The translations under genes were made by a program, and so were the position numbers. A DNA stretch of 64,000 nucleotides. It comes from Hevea brasiliensis. Taxonomy: Eukaryota; Streptophyta; Magnoliopsida; Malpighiales; Euphorbiaceae. Numbering within the stretch: the first letter of the stretch is position 1; each line of letters opens with the position of its first letter. Under the pieces are notes generated by a model. The model made no database searches and was not told the origin of the DNA. It saw nothing but the letters and a program-made list of their open reading frames with translations. The stretch covers positions 70,418,992 through 70,482,991 of the forward strand of contig NC_079498.1 in NCBI RefSeq assembly GCF_030052815.1. The letters are read 5' to 3'. This document shows, one piece after another, positions 12,981-22,535 of this stretch.

Positions 12981-14738
12981 TTTTATTAGAAAAATTAATT
13001 ACAGAAAATAACCAGATTAATTAGTAAATGTATCATGTAATTAACCAAAATGATTATGGTCTTTTAATCAAATTGGTCCTCCCACTAACTTAGCGAATCC
13101 TACACTTCCAAAGTAGAAAACGGAAATCCTAGTTGGATGGATTTCTAGTGGGTGATTGAATTCTTATAATTCTATTGATCATCCTCAGGTACATCCATTA
13201 TTGGAATTATAATAAAATATAAGTGAGCAACTCCTTGCCCATCACATCTCATGTGAGGTTCAATCCTTTACCTAGCCCCTAATGCTCAAAATCTCAGGTA
13301 CATCCATTATTGACTTATCTTGCATTAGTTAAGTTTATCCCATTGAGCCAGTAATTATGCAAATAATTTTAATGTCCTCAGGTACATCCAATATTGGCCA
13401 CCAAACCATTTACATATTTACAACATCTCATGCTTAACAATTATTCTTAAGAAAATCTCTTAAATTAATTGCATCTTATGCAACTATTTAAAATTTCTTA
13501 AAATAATTGCCCCAATGGAGGGCTTATGTTATAATTACTTTAATTATAGCATTTCCAACTTAATCATTTGTTTGGAAGATTTTATAGTCATCCTAATTAC
13601 TATTAAGGTCTCACTTTGCACATTATCCATTTAGCATGCATATATCATATAATTGCATATATTCCCATACATCTCATGCATTCATGGATAAGCAGTAAAT
13701 ATGGTATGATCATGGACTTTCTAAGGGATTCAATTATGAGCCACCAAGAATTGAATCAGGGCATTCCTAAGTGCATTTCATTCATTCATTTTACAAGAGT
13801 TGCTGAAGGAGTACATAATCAACACTTGATCTTGAATTCCTCCCACTAGTCCCACCAATGCTCTTGACCTCCTTGAACTTCTTGCAATTCAATATTACAT
13901 AGTAAACCTTGGCATACTAAGGCAAATTTACAAGAACTTAAATAAATGAAATTACAACCCAAAAATTATTACAAACTTAATAATACATGCCCAAAATAAA
14001 TTAAAATAAATTAATTAATTTACAATCCTAAAAAAACATAAAAGAAATAAATCCAGTCACATTGGTCTTTTATAGTCCATGATCATCCATCATGCATATC
14101 ACTATTTAACAATTAAATAAAACATACATACTTAAATTAAATTGAATATCTCATATTCAACTTAAAAATCCAGATTTGAATATGATTCAAATAAATTTAA
14201 AAATTTAGATTTGAATCTCATTCAAACAAATTTAAAAATTCAGATTTGAATCACATTTAAACAACTTTAAAAATTCAGATTTGAATCACATTCAAACATT
14301 TTTTAAAAAATCATATTTGAATCACATTCAAACATTTTTTAAAAAATCAGATCTGAATTTTATTCAATCAATTTTTAAAATCAGATTTAAATATGATTCA
14401 AACAACTTTAAAAATTCAGATTTGAATCACATTCAAACAACTTTTAAAATTTAGATTTGAATCACATTCAAACAATTTTTAAAATTCTGATTTGAATCAT
14501 AATTTAATTGTGTGATAAAAAATTCTAATTAGACATAAAATGGATCTTAGATCATACAACAATTTCACATTCACCATCCATTTACCTTTGCACACCATTA
14601 TGGTGCATCAACCACGCGCATCATGGTGTTCATCATTTGTGCTGCCACCTTGGCTTTGCAACTAGCAATGAACTTTTGATCTCATGATCAAACACACAGT
14701 TAAATCATATAAACATCAATCTAAATGGAAAATATAGT
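12981..14738 (-). other. Copia A 5' leader with repeats
   Basis: About 1.76 kb between PBS and gag, very long for a copia element. It contains a tandem array of roughly 35-bp units built on GATTTGAATCACATTCAAAC (about 14150-14500). It also has three dispersed copies of CTCAGGTACATCCATTATTG-like sequence near 13187, 13291 and 13378. No supported coding region; the open frame at 13616-13849 lies on the opposite strand and is AT-driven. Confidence 0.75.
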
Positions 14739-14751
14739 GGCTCTGATACCA
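14739..14751 (-). other. Primer-binding site of copia A
   Basis: TGGTATCAGAGCC on the minus strand, 2 bp from the LTR edge at 14754. Initiator-Met tRNA type, the same as in copia B. Confidence 0.9.
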
Positions 14752-14753
14752 AT

Positions 14754-14919
14754 TGAAAGAACGGAAGCGTGAAAAACACAAGTTTATACCATTGAATTCA
14801 AAAATTTTCACCTAGGGTTACATACATAATGCAAGATTTATTTTTATCTATTTGATTTCAATGATAAACAACATATTAAAACTCTTTTAATATGTTTTTG
14901 GATTTGTATTTGCCATTTA
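14754..14919 (-). repeat. Copia A 5' LTR, internal-side stub
   Basis: 166 bp matching the 3' LTR from 7328 to about 7493. At 14919/14920 the sequence switches abruptly from copia LTR (CCATTTA) to the inside of a gypsy LTR (TGTGAGGATTAAC, equal to 31152 onward). The other remnant of this LTR is 31951-32466, equivalent to about 8918-9411 of the 3' LTR. About 1.42 kb in between is lost. Confidence 0.88.
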
Positions 14920-15104
14920 TGTGAGGATTAACTTTAATGAAGGGAAGTGGAGAGAAAGAAGCTTGGATAACCCTTGCATGGAGCTCCAAAACCATGCAGC
15001 AATGGAGTTCTTCCCTTCTCCATTTTTGGCTGAATTTTGAGAAATGAGAAAGATGACAATCTGCTGGTCCAAGATGAAGATTAAACAGTCCACTTTAATG
15101 AGTT
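14920..15104 (-). repeat. Gypsy II 3' LTR, left remnant
   Basis: 185 bp nearly identical to 31152-31338 in the 5' LTR. The first 3.2 kb or so of this LTR (counted on the plus strand, equivalent to 27928-31151) is missing. It joins 24644-25258 across copia B. Confidence 0.9.
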
Positions 15105-15109
15105 ACTGG
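15105..15109. repeat. Target-site duplication ACTGG of copia B (left)
   Basis: ACTGG precedes copia B here and follows it at 24639-24643. Joining the flanks gives GAGTTACTGGAGAACTATTG. The unoccupied sister LTR at about 31335-31355 reads GAGTTAGTGGAGCACTATTG, which confirms the insertion point. Confidence 0.95.
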
Positions 15110-17209
15110 TGTTAGTAGTATGCCCTAAAGCATATCATTTAGTATGTATCTTGTACATATTTTATTAATAAAAGGCATTTTCACTTTTCCGTTTACATAA
15201 TATATTTATGTGTAATAGAAAAGGTCCATTGATATTTTGTTAGAAATATTATTCTTAAGTTGTTAAGAATATGAGTGACAATATTTCTAGTACAAAGTAT
15301 CATAAATAGGTTCACAATCAAGGATACTTCATAATAAGGACATGACTTATCCAGAAAGATTGTATTCATGTTTGTTCCCAAGTTATTTATATGAGATATA
15401 AATAAGATGGAATGGTGAGTCTCATGCCATATAACAAACATGATAGGCACTTATACATGATAAGTAGGCCGAACCAGTGACACTTATGACAAGCACATGG
15501 AGTTTACTCTTGTCAATGTTTTGTCATAAATCATATCAGTGCATATAATCTTTAGACCTGAGATAGCACAGTTATCTTGTATATAGGTAGTTTGAGTTTG
15601 ATACTGCTTTCATACTTATACTGTGTATGGGTATATGGGCATGTGTTGGCTCCTACTAGTTATATATGGAGGTAAGTGTTGATCAAGATGGAATCTGTTC
15701 CTCTAAGTAAATAGAGATAAAATCCTATGTTCATTTAATTGTTCTTGATGTTTCAAGTTCCTGGCCAGGACAAATAGATTTATTCAGAAAAGAGTTTCTG
15801 ATGAGAAAATCTTTTTTAATCAAGAACTAGAATTAAAAGAGAACATAATATTCATAGCAAGTGGAGTTTGACATAAACCATGACTCCAGCTTGAGTTGGG
15901 ATTTTGTAACAGAGAGATTTTAGTGCATGGTAACATATGATTATAGGTTCATTTAAGGTAAACCTTATTACTAATTGGGTGGCCATGGCATGCTATGCTA
16001 GGTGTTAACCATGGTCTATGAGGTTCATAAAATGATTTAGAGAAATCATTTATGGTAAGAAAGAGTTCTGATGATATTAAGAGTTGATATCATGTCTCAA
16101 TGCCAATTAGTGATGAGCCTAGTAAGTCACACACATACACAAGTTATCACCTATTTAAATATGATTTAATTAATTAATTAAAGAGTTTAATTGATTAATT
16201 AAATAGTTTGGTTTGCAATTCGATTGCAAAGTCCTTAGCATGACTTGAAACCAAATCTAGATTATTGGATGTATAATATAAGTTAAATTTATATTTAAAG
16301 TGTTTAAATATGAATTTAATTAATGAGAAATTAATTAATAGAGATTAATTAATTAATTTATATTTGATATAAATTAATTAGAAGAAGAAAATAATTATTT
16401 TGGGTTGAGAACTCAAAATTAAGACATTGGGCATTTTGGTCATTTTGCAGTGTGACACGTGGCACCATGAGATGGTGACACATGGCATAACACATAAGCT
16501 TGCCAAATGTTTTTTAATCATGTAAGATGATTAAAATCAAGATTAAATATAGGTTTGACACTTGGCACAATGTGATTGGGTCACTTAAACCTAGAGCTAA
16601 TCAAAGGGTGACATGTGGCAAGGGTTTAATGTGTTAACCTAGCTATTTAAGTGTTGTTATGAGAAAATAAAATACAACCAGCAGCCACACTCCTTTGTCG
16701 TGCCACTTTGAGGGTTTTTATCTCTTCTTCTTCATCTCTTATCAATTCAAAGAGATTAGCCATCAATCTCTTGAATCAAGAACACTAGGAATTGTTTCTA
16801 GTGTCCTGTTTACATCTCTAATCTCTTAAACGGCAGAACTTGAATTTCTAATTAATAGAAAAGGCTTTAGAAGCTGTTCAAGGGCTGCCATAGGTGTTCT
16901 TGGTGTGGACAAGCTAGAGGGACAACATCCGTGTCTCAAGACGAATCTCAAAGCGCAGACATTTGCGATTGCATCAAGAGGTTAGTGTAATCATTCTTGA
17001 TTTAATCTAGGGTTCTAAAATTAATCTGATTAATTTTAAAATCTTAAATGGCAAATACAGATCCAAAAACATATTAAAAGAGTTTTAATATGTTGTTTAT
17101 CATTGAAATCAAATAGATAAAAATAAATCTTGCATGATGCATGTGACCCTAGGTGAAAATTTTGAATTCAATGGTACAAACTTGTGTTTTTCACGCTTCC
17201 GTTCCTTCA
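15110..17209 (+). repeat. Copia B 5' LTR
   Basis: 2100 bp, TGTTAGTAGTATGCC...CGTTCCTTCA. It holds AT-rich TTAATTAA runs near 16170-16380 and a TATA-like TATTTAAG at 16644-16651, in the position of TATATAAG in copia A. The 85-codon frame at 15193-15450 lies antisense to the element. The other open frames are not supported as genes. Confidence 0.95.
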
Positions 17210-17211
17210 AT

Positions 17212-17224
17212 TGGTATCAGAGCC
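17212..17224 (+). other. Primer-binding site of copia B
   Basis: TGGTATCAGAGCC starts 2 bp after the LTR. Complementary to the 3' end of initiator-Met tRNA. Confidence 0.92.
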
Positions 17225-18961
17225 ACTATATTTGCCATTTAGATTGTTGATAATATTATTTAATTGTGTGTTTGATCATGAGATCAAGAGTTTATTGCTG
17301 GTTGCAAAGTCAAAGTGGCGGCACAAATGATGAACACCATGGTTCGCATGGTTGATGCATCACAATGGTGTGCAAAGGTAAATGGATGGTGAATGTGCAA
17401 TTGTTGTATGATTTAAGATTCATTTTATGTCTAATTAAATTGTTTAATTAGAATTGTTATCACACAATTAAATTATGATTCAAATCAGAATTTTAAAAAT
17501 TGTTTGAATGTGATTCAAATCTGAATTTTAAAAGTTGTTTGAATGTGATTCAAATCTGAATTTTTAAAGTTGTTTGAATCATATTTAAATCTGATTTTTT
17601 AAAATTGATTGAATAAAATTCAGATCTGATTTTTTAAAAAATATTTGAATGTGATTCAAATCTTATTTTTTAAAAAAAATGTTTGAATGTGATTCAAATC
17701 TGAATTTTTAAAGTTGTTTGAATGAGATTCAAATCTGAATTTTTAAATTTATTTGAATCATATTCAAATATGAATTTTTAAGTTGAATATGAGATATTCA
17801 ATTTAATTTAAGTATGTATGTTTTATTTAATTGTTAAATAGTGATATGCATGATGGATGATCATGGACTATAAAAGACCAATGTGATTGGATTTATTTCT
17901 TTTATGTTTCTTTGGGATTGTAAATTAATTAATTTATTTTAATTTATTTTGGGCATGTATTATTAAGTTTGTAATAATTTTTGGGTTGTAATTTCATTTA
18001 TTTAAGTTCTTGTAAATTCGCCTTGGTATGCCAAGGATTACTATGTAATATTGGATTGCAAGAAGTTCAAGGAGGTCAAGAGCATTGGTGGGACCAGTGG
18101 GAGGAATTCAAGATCAAGTGTTGATTATGTACTCCTTCAGCAACTCTTGTAAAATGAATGAATGAAATGCACCTAAGAATGCCCTGATTCAATTCTTGGT
18201 GGCTCAGAATTGAATCCCTTAGAAAGTCCATGATCATACCATATTTACTGCTTATCCATGAATGCATGAGATGCATGGGAATGTATGCAATTATATGATA
18301 TATGCATGCTAAATGGATAATGTGCAAAGTGAGACCTTAATAGTAAATAGAATGACCATAAAATCTTCCAAACAAATGATTAAGTTGGAAATGCTATAAT
18401 TAAAGTAATTATAACATAGGCCCTTCATTGGGACAATTATTTTAAGAAATTTTAAATAGTTGCATAAGATGCAATTTATTTAAGAGATTTTCTTAAGAAT
18501 AATTATTAAGCATGAGATGTTGTAAATATGTAAATGGTTTAGTGGCCAATATTGGATGTACCTGAGGACATTAAAATTATTTGCATAATTACTGGCTCAA
18601 TGGGATCAACTTAACTAATGCAAGATAAGTCAATAATGGATGTACCTGAGATATTGAGCATTAGGGGCTAGGTAAAGAATTGAACCTCACATGAGATGTA
18701 ATGGGCAAAGAGTTGCTCACTTATAGTTTATTGTAATTCCAATAATGGATGTACCTGAGGATGATCAATAGAATTATAAGAATTCAATCACCCACTAGAA
18801 ATCCATCCAACTAGGATTTCCGTTTTCTACTTTGGAAGTGTAGGATTCGCTAAGTTAGTGGGAGGACCAATTTGATTAAAAGACCATAATCATTTTGGTT
18901 AATTACATGATACATTTACTAATTAATCTGGTTATTTTCTGCAGTTAATTTTCTGATAAAA
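17225..18961 (+). other. Copia B 5' leader, possible spliced intron
   Basis: Noncoding leader of about 1.74 kb, homologous to 12981-14738. A donor-like AAAG/GTAAAT occurs at 17374-17383. An acceptor-like TTATTTTCTGCAG ends at 18944, 17 bp before the gag ATG. In copia A the acceptor site reads TTTTCTGTAA, so it is not conserved. Splicing is speculation. The leader also contains the 35-bp array described separately and three GGATGTACCTGAG motifs near 18552, 18636 and 18745. Confidence 0.7.
17477..17790 (+). repeat. About nine tandem ~35-bp repeats in the copia leader
   Basis: Units of GATTCAAATCTGAATTTTTA plus AAGTTGTTTGAATGT, 35-38 bp each, about nine in a row with decay toward both ends. The same array is present in copia A at about 14150-14500, so it is a family feature. 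Confidence 0.85.
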
Positions 18962-19842
18962 ATGATCACAAAACAACCACCACCATCCAATATCCTTGCA
19001 AGCATACTTGATCACAATAGGTTGACAGACCTAATGTCTGATTGGCTAAGAAATTTGAAACTTGTCTGAACCTTGAACATATAGGATATGTTCTAGATTC
19101 AAATGTTCTGGTCCCTTACCTCCAGAGGCCACACAAGAGGAACATGAAACTTTGGACAAGTGGAAGGAGCATGATATGAGAGCTAAGTGTTACATGATTG
19201 CTTCCATGAGTAATGAGTTACAGAAGCAACATGAGAACATGCAGAGTGCGAGTGAGATCCTCCTTCACCTACAAGAGTTGTATGGTGAGCACAGCAGGAA
19301 TGCTAGGTATGAGATATCTAGGCAGCTATTCCGCATGAGGATGTCTAAGGGACAGAATGTTGGGGATCATGTCCACAAGATGATTCGGCTGATTGAGCAG
19401 TTGGAATATCTTGACTTCAACATGGATTTCCAACTACAGACGGATTTGATCCTTCAGTCCCTTCCTGGGTCTTTTGGGAAATTTTGTGACAAATTTCCAT
19501 ATGACTCAACAGAATGCACCTTAGCTGGTTTACTCAACATCTTTGGTTATTGCCCAAAAGAATATGCCAGGCAATAAAAGAAAAGAGGTAGCTTTGGTTG
19601 CATCTTCTTCTGCTGGAAAGTCCAACAAGAAGAAGGGCAATAAGAAAAAGAAACCTCAGATTCCTGGTCCTTCTAAGAAAATAGCTAAACAGAAAAGGAA
19701 GACTAAAGCTGATGAAGGCAAAGGAAAGTGTTTCCACTGCCAACAGGAAAGTGTTTCCATTGCCAATAAGAAAATGTTTCCATTACCAGTAAGAAAGTGT
19801 TTCCACCGGCGGTATATCAATATAAATGAAAGCAATGCCGTG
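18962..19842 (+). pseudogene. Copia B gag
   Basis: The ATG at 18962 matches the start of copia A gag at the same position of the element (ITKQPPPSNILASIL). Single-base losses near 19030 and 19070 shift the frame early on. The open stretch 19152-19577 covers the helical gag core (DKWKEHDMRAKCYM to LQTDLILQSLPGSF), and a further frame change near 19540 leads into 19543-19902. The Lys-rich tail ends at CFHC, followed by the 23-bp repeat region. From there the frame runs without a break into the pre-integrase domain. It is a pseudogene by lesions but unambiguous as copia gag. Confidence 0.88.
19725..19806 (+). repeat. 23-bp tandem repeat, 4 copies, at the gag-pol junction
   Basis: TTTCCA-centred units start at 19731, 19754, 19777 and 19800, exactly 23 bp apart. 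The translation cycles through three frames (CFHCQQ, VSIANK, MFPLPV, then CFHRRY). Three extra units add 69 bp, so the frame is kept here, unlike in copia A with two extra units. Confidence 0.88.
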
Positions 19843-20640
19843 GTGAAAAACAACTCAAGTTCAAAATATATTTGGCACTTAAGGTTATGTCATGTTGCAT
19901 AACATAGGATTACAAAATTGGAGAAAATGGGGATTCTATCCTTATTGGACTCTGAGCCTACTCCAACTTGTGAATCTTGCCTTCAGGGCAAAATGACTAG
20001 ATCACCCTTTGTTGGACAGGGACTAAGAGCTGAAAATATTTTGGAGCTAATACATAGTGATGTATGTGGTCCATTTAAAGAAATGGCTAGAGGGGGCTTT
20101 CATTATTTTATTACCTTTACTGATGATAAATCAAGGTTTGGGTATTTGTATTTGATGAAATACAAACATGAATCTTTTAAAAAGTTCAAAGAATTTAAAT
20201 CTAAAGTAGAAAATCAAACAGGAAAGAGTATTAAAGCTCTTCGATCAGATCGTGGAGGTGAATATTTGAGTACTGAATTTGATGAATACTTGAGAGAGCA
20301 TGGCATTGTTTCTCAGCTGACTCCTCCAGGAACACCACAACTGAATGGTGTATCTGAAAGGAGAAATTGTACCCTATTGGATATGGTACGTAGTATGATG
20401 AGCTATACTGATATGCCAATCTCCTTTTGGGGATTTGCATTGGAATCAGCTTTGTATATTCTGAATAGGATTCCATCAAAATCAGTTTCTTCCTCACCTT
20501 ATGAGATATGGCATGGAAGAAAAACAAGTCTTAAGCATGTTAAGATTTGGGGTTGTCCAGCTTATATCAAAAAGCTGAACACTGATAAATTGGAGACGGA
20601 TCGTAAAAGGTCGATTTGTTGGATATCCAAAAGATAGTTT
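19843..20640 (+). pseudogene. Copia B pre-integrase and integrase
   Basis: The pre-integrase motif WHLRLCHVA is followed at once by a TAA at about 19900. A long open frame 19918-20637 then carries CESCLQGKMTRSPF and the integrase core: HSDVCGPFKE (first Asp), RSDRGGEYLS (second Asp), and NGVSERRN (catalytic Glu), with FWGFALESALYILNRIPSK and GRKTSLKHVKIWGCP after it. The DDE triad is therefore intact. A frameshift near 20600 closes the frame before the short linker to RT. No protease motif lies upstream: only about 45 residues separate the zinc-knuckle remnant from the pre-integrase domain. Confidence 0.92.
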
Positions 20641-22521
20641 TGGATATTATTTTTATTTGCCTACTTCACAAAAGGTTATGATAAGTAGAGATGCCATATT
20701 TCTTAAACAACAGTTTGTTCAAGAAGGAGGCAAAGGAAGGCAAATAGAGTTAGAATTGGAGAATTCTGACCAACCAACATATCAGATAAATATAGATCCA
20801 TCTAGTCAACCTATACCCTTTGATGAAACATCTACAGCTGTTCCTCGTAGAACAACCAGGGTATCTCACCCACCAGTGAGATATGGTTTTCTTCATGAAG
20901 AAGAACAAGAGTTGTCTACTCATGAAGAAGTAGATCATAGAGATGATCCACTTACCTATGAAGAAGCTATATCAGATATAGACTCTTCAAAATGGATTGA
21001 TGCTATGAAATCCGAGATTGATTCCATGTATAAGAATCAAGTTTGGGATCTTGTTGACCCACCTGAAGGTATTGTACCTATAGGGAACAAATGGGTTTTC
21101 AAGAAGAAAATTGGTTCTGATGGAAAGGTAGAGACCTATAAGGCAAGGCTAGTAGCGAAAGGGTTTCGCCAAAGGCAAGGAATCGACTATGAGGAGACTT
21201 TCTCACCTGTTGCCATGCTTAAATCAATTAGGATTTTATTAGCAATAGTTGCGTACTATGATTATGAGATTTGACAGATGGATGTCAAAACAGCTTTTCT
21301 CAATGGATACATTGAAGAAAACATTTTCATGGAACAACCTAGGGGATTTGAATCCCAAGATGGTTCCAAGGTATGCAAGCTAAAGCGATCCATTTATGGG
21401 TTGAAACAAGCTTCGAGGAGTTGGAACATCCGTTTTGATGAAGCCATTAAATCCTTTGGTTTTATCAAAAATGAGGATGAGTCATGTGTATATAAGAAGG
21501 TTAGTGACAGTGCTATCACTTTCCTTGTCTTATAGGTGAATGACATACTATTGATGGGTAATGACACAGGTATGTTGACAACTATAAAGGTATGGTTGTC
21601 AAATACATTCTCCATGAAAGACTTAGGGGAGGCAACCTATATTCTTTGGATTCGCATCTATAGAGATAAAGCAAAAAGAATAATTGGTTTATCCCAAATT
21701 CTATACTTAGAAAAGGTGTTAAAGAGGTTTAACATGCTTGATTCCAAGAGAGGATTGTTACCAGTGAGACATGGTATCCATCTTTCTAAAGAGATGTCTC
21801 CAAAGACACCTTAAGAAAGAGATAAGATGGCCAGGATTCCATATGCTTCGGCTATTGGAAGTATAATGTATGCAATGTTGTGTACTAGGCCGGATATCGC
21901 ATATGCTGTTAGTTTGACTAGCAGGTATCAATCCAATCCAGGTTTGGAACACTGGATAGCTGTCAAGAATATCCTTAAGTACTTGAGAAGAACTAAGGAT
22001 TTATTCTTGATTTATGGAGGTGGAAGACTTGCAATTGGATGGTTATACTGATTCTGATTTCCAATCAGATATCGATGATAGAAAGTCTACCTCTGGATAT
22101 GTGTTCATTTGTAATGGAGGTGCAGTTAGTTGGAAGAGTTCCAAACAGAGCACGACTGCAGATTCCACTACAGAGGTTGAGTATATTGCTGCATCAGATG
22201 CTGCAAAGGAAGCTATTTGGATAAAAAGTTCGTGACAGAACTTACAGTAGTTCCTTCCATTGAGTCAGCAATTCCATTACACTGTGACAATAATGGAGCA
22301 TTCATGCAGGCTAAGGAACTAAGGTCTCACCCAAAATCCAAACACATAGAAAGGCACTATCACATTATCAGAGATATAGTTGGGCAAGGCAATATAGTCA
22401 TGCAGAAAAATAACATCAGCTGAAAAATTCAGCTGATCCATTCATTAAGCCTTTGTCACAAGTTCAGTTAGACTGACATCTTGAGAAGATGGGTCTAAGG
22501 TATTGTAATGAATGGCTCTAG
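20641..22521 (+). pseudogene. Copia B reverse transcriptase and RNase H
   Basis: Frames 20657-21274, 21278-21535, 21536-21814, 21827-22051, 22014-22235 and 22217-22423 are consecutive pieces of one RT-RNase H reading frame. Visible blocks: WIDAMKSEIDSMYKNQVWDL, GFRQRQGIDYEETFSPVAML, QMDVKTAFLNGYIEENIF, YGLKQASRSWNIRFDE, then RNase H parts ([36 protein letters not shown]) and the terminal CNEWL stop at 22519-22521. TGA replaces a Trp codon at about 21275. At the catalytic YVDD the sequence reads stop-V-N-D (about 21533-21544), so both the chain and the active site are lost. More stops or shifts occur near 21815, 22040 and 22230. Confidence 0.92.
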
Positions 22522-22522
22522 T

Positions 22523-22535
22523 GCTAGTGGGAGAT
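22523..22535 (+). other. Polypurine tract of copia B
   Basis: GCTAGTGGGAGAT directly before the 3' LTR, 2 bp after the pol stop. Confidence 0.88.

Noticed and set aside
13616..13849. Open frame of 77 codons, repeated as 83 codons at 18076-18327
   Set aside because: Both are antisense to the copia leader. They recur only because the leaders are homologous, and they end differently in the two copies.
14150..14500. Regular repeats that could suggest a CRISPR array
   Set aside because: Units are contiguous and degenerate with no unique spacers. They lie in a plant copia leader.
14754..14919. Copia A as a truncated element lacking a 5' LTR start
   Set aside because: The missing outer part of the LTR is present at 31951-32466 with the expected end and target duplication, so the element is split, not truncated.
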